Translations under genes and position numbers: made by a program
DNA from: Paludibacteraceae bacterium
Lineage (GTDB): Bacteria > Bacteroidota > Bacteroidia > Bacteroidales > Paludibacteraceae
Direction of reading: 5' to 3'
Length of the DNA stretch: 61,306 bases
NCBI GenBank assembly: GCA_017542915.1
Contig: JAFXWI010000084.1
Span: 1 to 61,306, forward strand
The notes under the pieces: model-generated
The model's input: the letters and a program-made list of their open reading frames with translations, nothing else
Told to the model about the DNA's origin: nothing
The model's database searches: none
Shown: piece by piece, positions 39,193 through 48,961 of the stretch
Layout: the number at the start of each line of letters is the position of its first letter
Numbering within the stretch: position 1 is the first letter of the stretch

Positions 39193-39948
39193 ATGGATAA
39201 ACTGAGAACAGAACATCTGATTAAGAAATACGGAAAGAGAACCGTTGTTAATGACGTATCAATCCAGTTGGAGCAAGGCGAGATCGTCGGTTTGCTCGGT
39301 CCTAACGGTGCCGGAAAGACGACGACGTTCTATATGACGACGGGTTTGGTGACCGCCAACAACGGTAAGATATTCCTGAACGACAAGGACATTACCAACT
39401 ACCCGATGTACAAACGTGCGAAGTTGGGTATCGGTTACTTGCCGCAGGAAGCGAGCGTGTTCCGCAAGATGACCGTGGAGGACAACATCCGTTCGGTATT
39501 GGAGTTGACTAATTTCAGCAAGGAATATCAGGCAGAGAAATTAGAGCAACTGATCAAGGAGTTCAACTTAGCGCACGTGCGTAAGAACTTAGGTGACCGT
39601 TTGAGCGGTGGTGAGCGTCGTCGTACGGAGATTGCCCGTTGTTTGGCTATCGAGCCGAAGTTTGTGATGCTGGACGAGCCGTTCGCCGGCGTGGATCCGA
39701 TTGCGGTGCAAGAGATCCAAGATGTCGTTTGGAAGTTGAAGGACAGGAATATCGGCATCTTGATCACCGACCACAATGTGGATGAGACGCTGATGATCAC
39801 CGACCGCGCGTACCTGCTGTTTGAGGGCAAGATCCTATTCCACGGCACACCGGAGGAGTTAGCGGCGAACCCGATTGTACGACAGAACTACTTAGGACGC
39901 GACTTTGAGTTGAAACGCAAATCGAGGCCGACGGAAGTTGATAGTTGA
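39193..39948 (+). CDS. lptB: LPS export ABC ATPase
   Basis: 251 residues. Drives LPS extraction from the inner membrane with LptFG. Walker [10 protein letters not shown] (36-44), [18 protein letters not shown] (Q-loop region typical of LptB), signature LSGGERRR, Walker [15 protein letters not shown]-loop ITDHNV. LptF/G/A/C are not in the window. The last codons and stop overlap a GTTGAGA array. Confidence 0.94.
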   Translation: MDKLRTEHLIKKYGKRTVVNDVSIQLEQGEIVGLLGPNGAGKTTTFYMTTGLVTANNGKIFLNDKDITNYPMYKRAKLGIGYLPQEASVFRKMTVEDNIRSVLELTNFSKEYQAEKLEQLIKEFNLAHVRKNLGDRLSGGERRRTEIARCLAIEPKFVMLDEPFAGVDPIAVQEIQDVVWKLKDRNIGILITDHNVDETLMITDRAYLLFEGKILFHGTPEELAANPIVRQNYLGRDFELKRKSRPTEVDS

Positions 39949-39974
39949 AAGTTGAGAGTTGAGAGTTGAAAGGT
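39938..39974. repeat. GTTGAGA array shared by lptB 3' end and Kelch gene 5' end
   Basis: GTTGATA, GTTGAAA, GTTGAGA, GTTGAGA, GTTGAAA units. They encode the last residues and stop of LptB and the first codons, including the likely TTG start, of the next gene. Confidence 0.8.
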
Positions 39975-40939
39975 TCATAGTATTCGTGGTGGCACTGATG
40001 GCGCTGACCGGGTGTCACCACGTGCCGGAGGTGGAGGTGCGTGCAAGAGAGTGCGCAGCGTTGCCTGTGGGCGGTAGAGCGTCCGCTTGCGCCTGTAGCA
40101 TGAACGGCAAAGGGTACGTGTTTGGAGGAAGGGATGAGAAAGGTACGTATTTGAATGATTTGTGGGAATACGACCCGACGACGGACAGTTGGACAGCCAT
40201 GGGAAGTGTGCCGGGTAAGGGACGTGTGAATGCGATTATCATTGCTTACAAGGGTTGTTTGTATGCCGGTTTGGGGTTTGCGAAAGGCGATGCTTATGAA
40301 GAAGAGACGCATCTACGCGATTGGTGGCGATGGAACGAGACGAGTCATCAATGGGATTCGTTGGCTCCGTACCCCGATAACACGACGATTTGTCCTATTC
40401 CTTATGTAACAGACGGGCGGATCTATGCCATCTACGGTGCAGCCGATTGCTTCACACGGCATATGACTTGGTACGAGGTAGCTACGAACACATGGCAACG
40501 GGAGGAAGACAGCCACTATCGGGCGCTTTCGGCTTTCAAGGGCGTCGGTGCACAAGTGCAAGACAGGTACTATTACGGTTTAGGGTATAATAGTACAAAT
40601 CTCAGTCAATGGTGGCAGGTTGATTTAGAAAAAGATAATTGGACGAAATGTAAGAGTCTGCCGAGCAAAGGCAGGACGTGCAGCGCCGGTTGCGCCAACG
40701 ATGCGTATATGTACGTTTTCGGAGGTCGTTATTTCGCAGGAGAGATGACCGGAGGCGAGGTTTTTGGCGATATATGGCGATACGATCCGAGCGATGACGA
40801 ATGGTCACGCGGCGGAGCGATGCCTTGCGGCAAAGCAGAGAACCAGATTGCTTTTGCGATTGGCAATAAGGTGTATTTCGGTTTAGGCGAAGACGAAGAA
40901 GGAAAGACCATCAATAAACTATACTGCATTGAAGAATAA
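39959..40939 (+). CDS. Kelch-repeat lipoprotein
   Basis: 326 residues reading from a TTG at 39959 inside the GTTGAGA repeat; no better start is seen before the lipoprotein signal (FIVFVVALMALTGC, Cys about residue 20). Five or six Kelch blades with NGKGYVFGG, DLWEYDPTTDSWTAMG, CLYAGLGF, YMYVFGG, DIWRYDPSDDEWSRGG and KVYFGLG are visible, predicting a beta-propeller at the cell envelope. Partner unknown. The 3' end overlaps the Wzi gene by 11 nt, indicating co-transcription. Confidence 0.85.
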   Translation: MRVERFIVFVVALMALTGCHHVPEVEVRARECAALPVGGRASACACSMNGKGYVFGGRDEKGTYLNDLWEYDPTTDSWTAMGSVPGKGRVNAIIIAYKGCLYAGLGFAKGDAYEEETHLRDWWRWNETSHQWDSLAPYPDNTTICPIPYVTDGRIYAIYGAADCFTRHMTWYEVATNTWQREEDSHYRALSAFKGVGAQVQDRYYYGLGYNSTNLSQWWQVDLEKDNWTKCKSLPSKGRTCSAGCANDAYMYVFGGRYFAGEMTGGEVFGDIWRYDPSDDEWSRGGAMPCGKAENQIAFAIGNKVYFGLGEDEEGKTINKLYCIEE

Positions 40940-42359
40940 GATTGTTTGGATAGGATTACTGCTTGCGTTTACGCTGAGCGCAGAAGCATGGAACTGGTGG
41001 CCGTTACCGATGGCAGAGCCGGACACATGCCGCGATACCTTGCTTTATATAGGCGAGATACGTGCGCTAAGTTCGAGCGGCAAGAATGCTCCTACTTGGC
41101 TACAGGCGAATAGAAACGGCGAGATCTCCTCGTTGCCCCACAGCGGGAACATGCGGGTCGGCATCATCAAACCCGCTACTCGTCCGAACCGATGGTTCGA
41201 TTATGACGGAGCGGTGGTACTGAGCGGACGGGTAGCAGGAGGGCAGTCCGGTGATCCGAAACAGATAGAAGGTACGGGGTTCTTTAGCGCGCTATACGCG
41301 CACGTGCGCCTGTACATTATAGATATAAGTGTGGGTATTCAGCCGAAGACGTTCGGTCCCGGTGATCCGGAACTGAGTAGCGGCGGACTGCTGTTCTCGA
41401 ACAACGCTCATCCTATTCCGCAGATCAGCATCGGTATAGACCGCTGGACGGCTTTTCCTGGTTTGTTCGGTTATTTGGAGATCAAAGGCGGTTTGAGTCA
41501 GGGCTGGTTAGGCGACAAGAACGGATATGTACGCAAGACGAAGCTGCATCATAAGTACATAGGCGGTCGTGTGGGAGGTAAGCTGCCGGTGAACATCAGT
41601 TATGAGTTCCACCACGCGGCACAATGGGGCGGTTATTCGGACGCTTATGGCAATTTAGGGAATGACCTGAGTACCTTTTGGCGCGTAGCGTTGGGTCAAG
41701 GCGGAGGCAACACGCGTAATGAGATGCAGAACGCGCAAGGCAATCATCTGTTTAGCCAAACACTATGCCTCACCGTCAAAGGCGAAAGCTGGCATGTAGA
41801 TGCATATTGGCAGAATATCAATGAAGACGGTCCGGTACGGTTCATTGGAACAAGTCAGAACAAGAAAGACGGTCTTTGGGGTGTCAGCGCAGCGCAGAAC
41901 AAGTGGCCGTTTATCAGCGGTGTGACGTTCGAGGTACTGCAAACGACGGATCAGAGCGGTCCATGGCATGATCGGGACGGCATGGTCTTTGGAGGATATG
42001 ACAGCTACTATTGGAATAGCATTTACAGGCAGGGCTGGACGTATTTCGGTCGCACAATCGGCAATGCGTTGATGAGGCCTGACAACAGCCGCGTGTGGGC
42101 ATACCACGGTGGTGTGAAAGGAGATATTTACGGTTTCCGTTACCGCGCGATGGTCACTTATGCGGACAACTACGGGACGTACCGTCATCCCGTCCGCAGC
42201 CATAACACTGCAGCGTTGTTAGAAGTAACAAAGATAGTACCTCAGGCATGGGGTTTGGAATTCGGCATCGCCTTGGCCGGCGATTTCGGAACACAATACG
42301 GCAATCAGTTCGGAGGAATGATTACCGTTCGCAAACAAGGAATAATTAAAAATTGGTAA
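40929..42359 (+). CDS. Capsule-assembly Wzi-family outer-membrane protein
   Basis: 476 residues. TTG start at 40929, chosen because the signal peptide KNKIVWIGLLLAFTLSAEA begins directly there and no ATG precedes the mature part. The mature part is a beta-barrel of alternating aromatic strands with SSGKNAPTWLQANRNGE, GSGDPELSSGGLLFSNNAHPIP-like and YHGGVKGDIYGFRYRAMVTY blocks as in the Wzi family (PF14052), which helps tether surface polysaccharide. The last residues IKNW come from an ATTAAAA-type run. Confidence 0.85.
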   Translation: MKNKIVWIGLLLAFTLSAEAWNWWPLPMAEPDTCRDTLLYIGEIRALSSSGKNAPTWLQANRNGEISSLPHSGNMRVGIIKPATRPNRWFDYDGAVVLSGRVAGGQSGDPKQIEGTGFFSALYAHVRLYIIDISVGIQPKTFGPGDPELSSGGLLFSNNAHPIPQISIGIDRWTAFPGLFGYLEIKGGLSQGWLGDKNGYVRKTKLHHKYIGGRVGGKLPVNISYEFHHAAQWGGYSDAYGNLGNDLSTFWRVALGQGGGNTRNEMQNAQGNHLFSQTLCLTVKGESWHVDAYWQNINEDGPVRFIGTSQNKKDGLWGVSAAQNKWPFISGVTFEVLQTTDQSGPWHDRDGMVFGGYDSYYWNSIYRQGWTYFGRTIGNALMRPDNSRVWAYHGGVKGDIYGFRYRAMVTYADNYGTYRHPVRSHNTAALLEVTKIVPQAWGLEFGIALAGDFGTQYGNQFGGMITVRKQGIIKNW

Positions 42360-42363
42360 CTAT

Positions 42364-42972
42364 ATGAATTTTGTAGAAGAAAGCAACCGCATTTTTGCGC
42401 AGGCTGTGAAAGATTATCATCGTACCGACGATGTAGATGCTCCGATCAACAACCCGTATAAGGCGGGAACGATAGAGCACGATTTGTACCTGAAGAACTG
42501 GATCGACACCGTTCAGTGGCACTTGGAGGACATCATTCGGGATCCGAATATCGATCCATTGGAGGCATTAGCTCTCAAGCGTCGTATCGATCACAGCAAT
42601 CAGGATCGTACGGACTTGGTAGAGCGTATTGACAGCTATTTCTGGGAGCAGTTCCATAACGTGAAGCCGCAAGCCGATGCTCGTATCAACACAGAGAGTC
42701 CGGCCTGGGCTATTGACCGTCTGAGTATCTTGCATGTCAAATTATGGCATATGCAGGAACAGGTGGACCGTGCGGACGTGAGCGCCGAGCAGCACGAGAA
42801 ATGCGTAGCGAAGATGGCGGTTCTCAAAGAGCAGTTGGCGGATATGACGACTTCAATCAGTCAGCTTTTGGCAGACTACGAGGCGGGAGTTCGTATCATG
42901 AAGGTATATCGTCAGATGAAGATGTACAATGACCCGAACCTCAATCCGGTGCTGTACGGGAAGAAAAGTTGA
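42364..42972 (+). CDS. DUF4254 family protein
   Basis: 202 residues, helical and cytoplasmic. The blocks YKAGTIEHDLYLKNWIDTVQWHLEDIIRDP and LKRRIDHSNQDRTDLVERID are the DUF4254 signature (PF14063). Family members sit next to LPS heptosyltransferase-type genes, as here: a GT9 gene starts 45 nt downstream. Molecular role unknown. Confidence 0.88.
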   Translation: MNFVEESNRIFAQAVKDYHRTDDVDAPINNPYKAGTIEHDLYLKNWIDTVQWHLEDIIRDPNIDPLEALALKRRIDHSNQDRTDLVERIDSYFWEQFHNVKPQADARINTESPAWAIDRLSILHVKLWHMQEQVDRADVSAEQHEKCVAKMAVLKEQLADMTTSISQLLADYEAGVRIMKVYRQMKMYNDPNLNPVLYGKKS

Positions 42973-43017
42973 GAGTTGGTCGTTAGTCCATGCAAGGGCT
43001 GTCGTTGGTCGTTAGTC
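42970..43017. repeat. GTTGAGA/GTCGTTA mixed array before the GT9 gene
   Basis: TTGGTCGTTAGTC occurs twice, separated by 13 nt (CATGCAAGGGCTG). It ends at the ATG of the GT9 gene (43018). An upstream in-frame ATG at 42976 lies inside the repeat and is rejected. Confidence 0.75.
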
Positions 43018-44019
43018 ATGAAGAGGGTTTTGGTTATACGGTTTTCGGCATTGGGGGATGTAGCGATGCTTGCCCCGATTGTTCGTAAGGCAGCGGAGCA
43101 GTATCCCGATGTCGCATTTACGATGCTGAGTCAGCAGAGGTTTGCTGACTTGTTTGGCGGTATGCCGGAGAACGTGACCTTCCACGGTGTGGACCTCAAG
43201 AAACAATCGTTGCACGAGATCGTGAAGGGCTTAGGCAAGTTCGATGCCGTAGCCGACATGCACAGCGTGCTGAGATCGTTCTATATCCGTTCGGCAATGC
43301 TGCTGAAAGGAGCTCGCGTGGCTTCGATTGACAAAGGCCGCAGCGACAAACGCAAGTTGACGAGCGGTAAGATTCATAGCCCTCTCAAACACACCACCGA
43401 ACGCTACGCGGAGGTGTTCAAAACCCTTCATCTTCCGATATCGGACCGAGAATGGACCGATATTGGACCGATGTTGGACCGAGAACGACCCGTTTATCTC
43501 GAGGAAAAATTGCCCAAAACGGGGGTCGGTATTGCTCCTTTCGCAGCGCACCGAGGGAAGATTTATCCGATTGAGAGAATGGAGCGTGTGGTAGCGATGC
43601 TGAGTGAGAGAGGTGTGCCGGTTACCCTTTTCGGAGGCGGCAAGAACGAGATGGAGCTATTAGGCTCGTGGGCAGGGCGTTATAAGGGTGTGGAGTCAGT
43701 AGCCGGTAAGTACCGAATGGCTCAGGAGTTAGAACGGATCCGCGGGTTGAAACTGATGGTGACGATGGATTCGGGTAACATGCATCTCGCTTCGCTCGTG
43801 GGAACACGGGTGATTTCGATCTGGGGTGCTACGCATCCTTTTGCGGGGTTCTTGGGCTACGGACAGAAGGAGAGTGATTGTATCCAAAGGGATTTGGAAT
43901 GCCGTCCCTGCTCTATCTACGGTAATAAACCCTGCAAGTTCGGCGACTACCGATGTATGGATATAGCGCCGGAAGAGGTAGCAGAAACGATTTTGAAAGC
44001 TTATGATGACCGTGCTTAA
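43018..44019 (+). CDS. Glycosyltransferase family 9 (LPS heptosyltransferase-like)
   Basis: 333 residues from the ATG at 43018. VLVIRFSALGDVAMLAPIVRKA is the GT9 N-terminal block. VGIAPFAAHRGKIYPIERM, the DSGNMHLASLVGTRVISIWGATHP donor-site block and CRPCSIYGNKPC near the end fit ADP-heptose:LPS transferases. It transfers a sugar, probably heptose, to the LPS inner core at the cytoplasmic membrane face. It overlaps the next gene by 17 nt, so the two are coupled. Confidence 0.92.
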   Translation: MKRVLVIRFSALGDVAMLAPIVRKAAEQYPDVAFTMLSQQRFADLFGGMPENVTFHGVDLKKQSLHEIVKGLGKFDAVADMHSVLRSFYIRSAMLLKGARVASIDKGRSDKRKLTSGKIHSPLKHTTERYAEVFKTLHLPISDREWTDIGPMLDRERPVYLEEKLPKTGVGIAPFAAHRGKIYPIERMERVVAMLSERGVPVTLFGGGKNEMELLGSWAGRYKGVESVAGKYRMAQELERIRGLKLMVTMDSGNMHLASLVGTRVISIWGATHPFAGFLGYGQKESDCIQRDLECRPCSIYGNKPCKFGDYRCMDIAPEEVAETILKAYDDRA

Positions 44020-44722
44020 TCCCGCATATGAATCGTTGAGGGTGTGGGTTGAATCCGTACCTCGTATCTTCGCCGAGCAAGGCGAAGTGATTTACGATGC
44101 CCGCAATCAGATCCGACTTATCACGGCTCCTGACGGCAAAGAGCTGTGCGTCAAACGATTCCATGCGCCGAGAGGTCTGAACGGATGGATTTATAAGTTT
44201 TGGCGCACACCTAAGGCAGTACGGGCATATGAGAACGCCGTTCGGCTCTGCGAGGCAGGTATCGCGACCCCTGAGCCGGTAGCGTATATCTTAGAAGAAG
44301 AGGGCGGTCGTTTGCGGGAGTCGTACCTGATCAGTTTGAAAAGCCGGTTGAAGAGGAATATGTACGAGTTCCGGCATCATCCGTTAGAGGGGTACGAGCC
44401 GATTGTGCAAGCTTTTGCGCAGTTTACGGCACATATGCACGAAGAGGGGATTCTTCATCGTGATTATTCACCCGGGAACATCCTGTTTGACGTAGATGAG
44501 AAGGGGCAAGTACATTTTGAGATCGTGGATATCAACCGAATGGTGTTTGACAAGCCGGTAGGATTAGAGAGGGCTTGTCGTAATTTCTGCCGGTTGTGGG
44601 GAAAGGAAGATTTCTTCCGTTTATTAGCGAAGGAATACGCGAAGGCGCGGGGTTTTGACGAAACCGAATGCACGCGTCTGACGATCAAATACTGGAAACA
44701 TTTTTGGAGATTCAGGAAATGA
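44003..44722 (+). CDS. LPS core kinase (Kdo/WaaP-type)
   Basis: 239 residues. Protein-kinase-like fold: CVKRF (ATP-binding Lys), a YLISLKS hinge-like segment, HRDYSPGNILFDVD (catalytic loop HxDxxxxN) and FEIVDINRM (DFG equivalent). It probably phosphorylates a core sugar (Kdo or heptose) of LPS. It lies between GT9 and GT2 genes with overlaps on both sides. Confidence 0.87.
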   Translation: MMTVLNPAYESLRVWVESVPRIFAEQGEVIYDARNQIRLITAPDGKELCVKRFHAPRGLNGWIYKFWRTPKAVRAYENAVRLCEAGIATPEPVAYILEEEGGRLRESYLISLKSRLKRNMYEFRHHPLEGYEPIVQAFAQFTAHMHEEGILHRDYSPGNILFDVDEKGQVHFEIVDINRMVFDKPVGLERACRNFCRLWGKEDFFRLLAKEYAKARGFDETECTRLTIKYWKHFWRFRK

Positions 44723-45564
44723 AAAGTGTCAGTGTAGTCATCCCTAATTACAACGGACGGGCGTTGTTGGAGCGTTTTTTGCCGTCCGTACAGAAAGCGC
44801 TGCGTCATCCATCGGTGAGTGCGAGTGAGATCATCGTATCCGATGATGCTTCTTCGGACGACTCTGTGGCATTTCTTCAAAAGAATTATCCGGAAGTCAT
44901 TGTGGTGGAGAGTCCTAAGAACATAGGCTTTGCCCCCACGGCTAACCGTGGTATCTTCCGCGCCAAGATGGAGACGGTGCTGATGCTTAATACGGACATG
45001 GAGCTGATGGAAGACACGATCGGCGTGCTGATAGCACATTTGAAGGACGGATTCTTAGGTGTCAGTTGCGCTATCTGCGATCCTCATGACGGTCATATAC
45101 AAGAGGGATTGAAAAAGCCGCTGATACGCAGCAGTAAGATCGGTTATAGCGATGAGCTGAGCAATGATGCGGAAGGCGAGACCATGTATTTATGCGGTGG
45201 TTTGGCGCTTATGGATCGCGAGAAACTCCTGTCTTTAGGCGGCTATGACTGCCGATACGCACCTTTCTACTACGAGGATATGGATCTGAGTCTTCGCGCG
45301 GCTGAGAAAGGTTGGATTAGTTGGTACACCTCTGCCACGAGAGCGATCCACCAACACTCGGCAACCATCGGAAGTCATTATACCAAAGAAGAGGTAAAAG
45401 CGGTTTTTATCCGCAACCGTGTACTTATCTCGTGGCGATTTATGCCTCAACGCCGCGTACGTATTTTCTGCAACGCGGCTTTCCATGCCTTAAAAGAGCA
45501 ACTAACAGGGGCAAAGTACCGCCCTTATTCAGAAGCGCTCAAGCGCCTAACTCACGATAAATAG
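44719..45564 (+). CDS. Glycosyltransferase family 2
   Basis: 281 residues from the ATG at 44719 (ATGA overlap with the kinase gene). VSVVIPNYNGRALLERFLPS, DDASSDDSV, NIGFAPTANRG, LMLNTDMEL (the DxD-like position) and CGGLALMDREKLLSLGGYD..YYEDMDLSLRA are classic GT-A inverting GT2 blocks. Likely an LPS core or O-antigen sugar transferase. Its 3' end overlaps the convergent GT4 gene by 26 nt. Confidence 0.92.
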   Translation: MKSVSVVIPNYNGRALLERFLPSVQKALRHPSVSASEIIVSDDASSDDSVAFLQKNYPEVIVVESPKNIGFAPTANRGIFRAKMETVLMLNTDMELMEDTIGVLIAHLKDGFLGVSCAICDPHDGHIQEGLKKPLIRSSKIGYSDELSNDAEGETMYLCGGLALMDREKLLSLGGYDCRYAPFYYEDMDLSLRAAEKGWISWYTSATRAIHQHSATIGSHYTKEEVKAVFIRNRVLISWRFMPQRRVRIFCNAAFHALKEQLTGAKYRPYSEALKRLTHDK

Positions 45565-46582
45565 CGAGGTACGAGTTCATATGCCGTTCCCATGTAAAAG
45601 AGCGTGCATATTCTTGGTTCCTCTCTGCCTGCTCGGGAGTCAATGCCGAAGCAGCGATGAGTTGTGCTGATTCGTCGGCAGGGTAACCTTTTGGGAAGAA
45701 GGTAACATGGTCGCCGCCTATCTCGGTGAGGCTGGTCTCATTGCTGCAGACCACAGGTTTGCCAAAGAGCATCGCCTCCACCACCGGCAGTCCGAAGCCC
45801 TCAAAGAGCGAAGGGAAGACAAAAGTCCGGCAATGACGGTAGAGCCAAGTCTTCTGCGCTTCGCTCACCAACCCTAACAAATGGACGTTCTTTAATCCGC
45901 GTGAAGCAATCTCCGAACGAATACGGTCGGCATAAGGAGTATCATTCTTACCGGCGATATAGAGTTGCAGGTCCGGAAGGCGGCTCATCATATCCAAGAG
46001 CACATGGAAATTCTTCTTTTCCTTGATTTCCCCGATAGAGAAAAGGTAAGGCTGCTGCACTTGAGACAGGGCTTCTTCGGGCTTGAGGTCAATGCGCTCG
46101 ATGCCATTATAGATGACCTCTACTTTTCGATCTCCCAAGTGCATAAAACGCTCCGTTTCTGCTTTTGCGAACTGCGAAATCGCCAATATACGCTCAGCCC
46201 TATCGACCTTGCTTTGTACCATGCGGAGGTATTTCTGCGTCTTCGGTCCGGTCTTCTCATACATAAAATTGAAATCATGTATCGTCAGCACATAATGGCG
46301 TGCGAACGGTTGATAGCGAGAAAGCTGGTGAATAGCGTGCCAGACGTCGAAGCGCATTCCAATGAGCCATGGGAACAGGCGGTAAATCTTACGGGAAGGG
46401 ATATAGTTCACTTTGTTTCCAAACGCCCCTATAAACGATTTGGGAACCAACAGATAAATCTGTTCGTTAGGAAGGGGTGTATAATGATCCCGAAAGAAAT
46501 AACCGTAGTTAAGCGCCACCTGCCCTAAGCCGCAGTGGACATTCTTGAGAATAGAAAGGTCAATTAGGATTCGCATAGTCAT
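45539..46582 (-). CDS. Glycosyltransferase family 1/4
   Basis: 347 residues, GT-B fold. The N-terminal GLGQVALNYGYFF, the central YNGIERIDL and SIGEIKEKKNFHVLLDMM, and the C-terminal FPSLFEGFGLPVVEAMLFGKPVV (donor-binding E-x7-E) are present. It probably adds a sugar during LPS or exopolysaccharide synthesis. Overlaps the upstream ligase-like gene by 4 nt. Confidence 0.92.
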   Translation of the reverse strand: MTMRILIDLSILKNVHCGLGQVALNYGYFFRDHYTPLPNEQIYLLVPKSFIGAFGNKVNYIPSRKIYRLFPWLIGMRFDVWHAIHQLSRYQPFARHYVLTIHDFNFMYEKTGPKTQKYLRMVQSKVDRAERILAISQFAKAETERFMHLGDRKVEVIYNGIERIDLKPEEALSQVQQPYLFSIGEIKEKKNFHVLLDMMSRLPDLQLYIAGKNDTPYADRIRSEIASRGLKNVHLLGLVSEAQKTWLYRHCRTFVFPSLFEGFGLPVVEAMLFGKPVVCSNETSLTEIGGDHVTFFPKGYPADESAQLIAASALTPEQAERNQEYARSFTWERHMNSYLAIYRELGA

Positions 46583-47859
46583 TCGGATTTAAGGCTCTTA
46601 TCCGGCAGCGCAGCACACTGCCAAATCAGAAGCAAGATAGAAATAAACTGAGGTTTGATATGTTGCCCGACCGGTTCGATTATACATTGTATGAAAACCG
46701 CCAGCAGGAAGAGCCAGAGATAGAACCGATAGTGTTTGTCAACAGGCAAGGAGGCAGCGGTACCGAAGAGCGCCAATAACAAAAGCGGTCCGGCGATGCC
46801 AAAAGCTAACCAATAATGCAGGAAGGCATTATGCGCATGGTGAGTCCTCATCGTTTTACCAAGCTGTGCAAAAACATCCATCTCCATGATACGTACCACA
46901 AAGCCGTTGTACATCACAGAGTCCTGATAAGCACCCTCCACAAACTGGACACTGAGTGTGGACAAGCCGTAGCCCTCGATCGGTTTTTGCTCTATCATTC
47001 GCCATGAATAGTCATAGACAGCAAAACGAGGGTCGTTAGTAGCCTTTTCGAGGGAAGCACGCGGGTTATGGGAGATAAACCAAGCGGCGGATACAGCAAT
47101 GAGTGCGCTTACGATGAAGCCGATATACCAGTGTTTACGCGGCAAGGCATGTATAGTGCATCCCAGCATAATAAGCAGCGAAGTAGCCTGACCTATACGC
47201 CCGTCTGAGATCATGATCATGCCCCAAAGGAACAACATTACCGCAATGAGTACACCTCTGCGCCAACGAGATTCGCTACGAAGGATACTAAAACAGAGGA
47301 TGATAGCGGTATTGATATAGAGGTTTACCACCATATGCGAGTTCACATGCAGTGCCCGGAGCTTGTTAAAACGATAAAAGGCAGACATCGTAGACCACTC
47401 GTCCGTGAAGAAATAATAGCCCAATGCCACCAGCATCATTACCACCGAGGTAGCGAGCATAACATAGGTCACATGACGTAGCTGCAACTTATCGGAGAAG
47501 CCCAGCAGTCCTACGATGCCGATATAGAGGAACCAATCATGGAGGTGGAACTGCGAGTAGGCATAGTCGGTTAGCGGGGTCGGATCAAACCACTCTCGGA
47601 TGAAGAACATAGCCACTATCATCAACATGACCACATAGATCCATTTGCCGCGGGACCAAGAGAACTGTTTCCAGCGTTGGTTACAACTATAATCCGCCAC
47701 ATATCCGATTCCCAAGACGTATATACCGATACGTTGGTAATCTGACCAGCCGAAGGGCAAGGCACTAAGTACCATGAGCAGACCGAGTACCGGCAACCAC
47801 GCTACCAATTCTCGCCACTGAATCCCATTGAAGATACTTTTCATCATCTTTTTATGCAT
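46579..47859 (-). CDS. O-antigen ligase / polymerase-like membrane protein
   Basis: 426 residues with about 11-12 membrane segments. A large periplasmic loop with YSWRMIEQKPIEGYGLSTLSVQF and the MRTHHAHNAFLHYWLAFGIAGPLLLL block, carrying the conserved His of the WaaL/Wzy family, supports ligation or polymerisation of lipid-linked glycan in the periplasm. Ligase and polymerase cannot be separated from sequence alone. Confidence 0.85.
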   Translation of the reverse strand: MHKKMMKSIFNGIQWRELVAWLPVLGLLMVLSALPFGWSDYQRIGIYVLGIGYVADYSCNQRWKQFSWSRGKWIYVVMLMIVAMFFIREWFDPTPLTDYAYSQFHLHDWFLYIGIVGLLGFSDKLQLRHVTYVMLATSVVMMLVALGYYFFTDEWSTMSAFYRFNKLRALHVNSHMVVNLYINTAIILCFSILRSESRWRRGVLIAVMLFLWGMIMISDGRIGQATSLLIMLGCTIHALPRKHWYIGFIVSALIAVSAAWFISHNPRASLEKATNDPRFAVYDYSWRMIEQKPIEGYGLSTLSVQFVEGAYQDSVMYNGFVVRIMEMDVFAQLGKTMRTHHAHNAFLHYWLAFGIAGPLLLLALFGTAASLPVDKHYRFYLWLFLLAVFIQCIIEPVGQHIKPQFISILLLIWQCAALPDKSLKSE

Positions 47860-47866
47860 TTGTAAG

Positions 47867-48961
47867 TTATATCAATACATTTATCAGGTTTTTCGCCACC
47901 TGTTCATCGGTGAATTTCTGAGCTTGCGCGAAGCCCTTGGATCGCATCGTTTCCTGCAACGCCGTGTCGGAAAGGATGCGCTTTAACTGCTCGCCTATCT
48001 CCGCGGGCTGATAGGGATCGGCATAGAGCGCTGCTTCTCCGCCTGTCTCGGCAAAACAACTGCCGGTTGAGGTGAGTACGGGTGTGCCGATACACATGGC
48101 TTCCAAGATCGGGATACCGAAACCCTCGAAGATAGAAGGATAGCAGAACACCTCCGCTGCCTTGTACACCGCAGGCAGGGCATCGAAGGGCAGGTTATGA
48201 ATCATTTGCAGGTTGACCCCTTTCTCCTGCGCCCATTGCGCCATTTGGAGTGCATAGGCACTCTGACCGCCGATAGCCACCAGCGGCAGGTCAATATGCG
48301 CAAGGCTCATTGCCTCGATGAGGCGGGAGAGGTTCTTACGCGGCTCAATTGCTCCGACGGTCAGAATATAGCGATGAAGCAGGTTATACTGCGCTTTCAC
48401 TTGTGCCGTTTGGTCGGATGTGACAGGTTCGCGGAAACGGTTGTTACAGCCCTGATAGACCACCTGTATCTTGCGCTCGTCGGCATGGAAGAAATCGATG
48501 ATGTCTCGTTTGGTCTGCTCGGAGATAGCAATGATCAGATCGGCATGATCACAAGCGTACTGCACTTTGCGGGTTAACAGGCGTCGGTAAGAAGCACTGT
48601 ACAGCTCCGGGTAACGCAGGAAGATAGCATCGTGGATAGTAACCACTTTCTTAAGCGGTTTGCGATGAATACCGAAAGGCAGTTCGCCCGAGAGACCCCA
48701 GTAGATATCCACACCGTTCAAGTCCTTTAGACAACCGTAACTACGCCAAAGAGAAGGCAGCAACGCCCAGAGCCCTTTCGGAGCTACCGTTCGGGTGTGC
48801 GGGAAAGAGTAGCGGTCGGTGGGTTTGGCAAAGAGCAGGTACTCATGTTCCGGTGCAAAGGTAGTCAGCAGCCGAATCATATCCCGGCTGTAGTTACCCA
48901 AACCACGATGGTTATGGTACGCCCGTTTGGCATCTAAAGCTATTCGCAAGGTTCTGTCCAT
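47867..48961 (-). CDS. Glycosyltransferase family 4
   Basis: 364 residues. RGLGNYSRDMIRLL at the N-terminus, VVTIHDAIFLRYPELYS, YILTVGAIEPRKNLSRLIEAM and YPSIFEGFGIPILEAMCIGTPVL fit the mannosyltransferase-like GT4 group. It overlaps the upstream phosphotransferase gene by 22 nt, so it is probably part of the same long - strand transcript. Confidence 0.92.
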   Translation of the reverse strand: MDRTLRIALDAKRAYHNHRGLGNYSRDMIRLLTTFAPEHEYLLFAKPTDRYSFPHTRTVAPKGLWALLPSLWRSYGCLKDLNGVDIYWGLSGELPFGIHRKPLKKVVTIHDAIFLRYPELYSASYRRLLTRKVQYACDHADLIIAISEQTKRDIIDFFHADERKIQVVYQGCNNRFREPVTSDQTAQVKAQYNLLHRYILTVGAIEPRKNLSRLIEAMSLAHIDLPLVAIGGQSAYALQMAQWAQEKGVNLQMIHNLPFDALPAVYKAAEVFCYPSIFEGFGIPILEAMCIGTPVLTSTGSCFAETGGEAALYADPYQPAEIGEQLKRILSDTALQETMRSKGFAQAQKFTDEQVAKNLINVLI

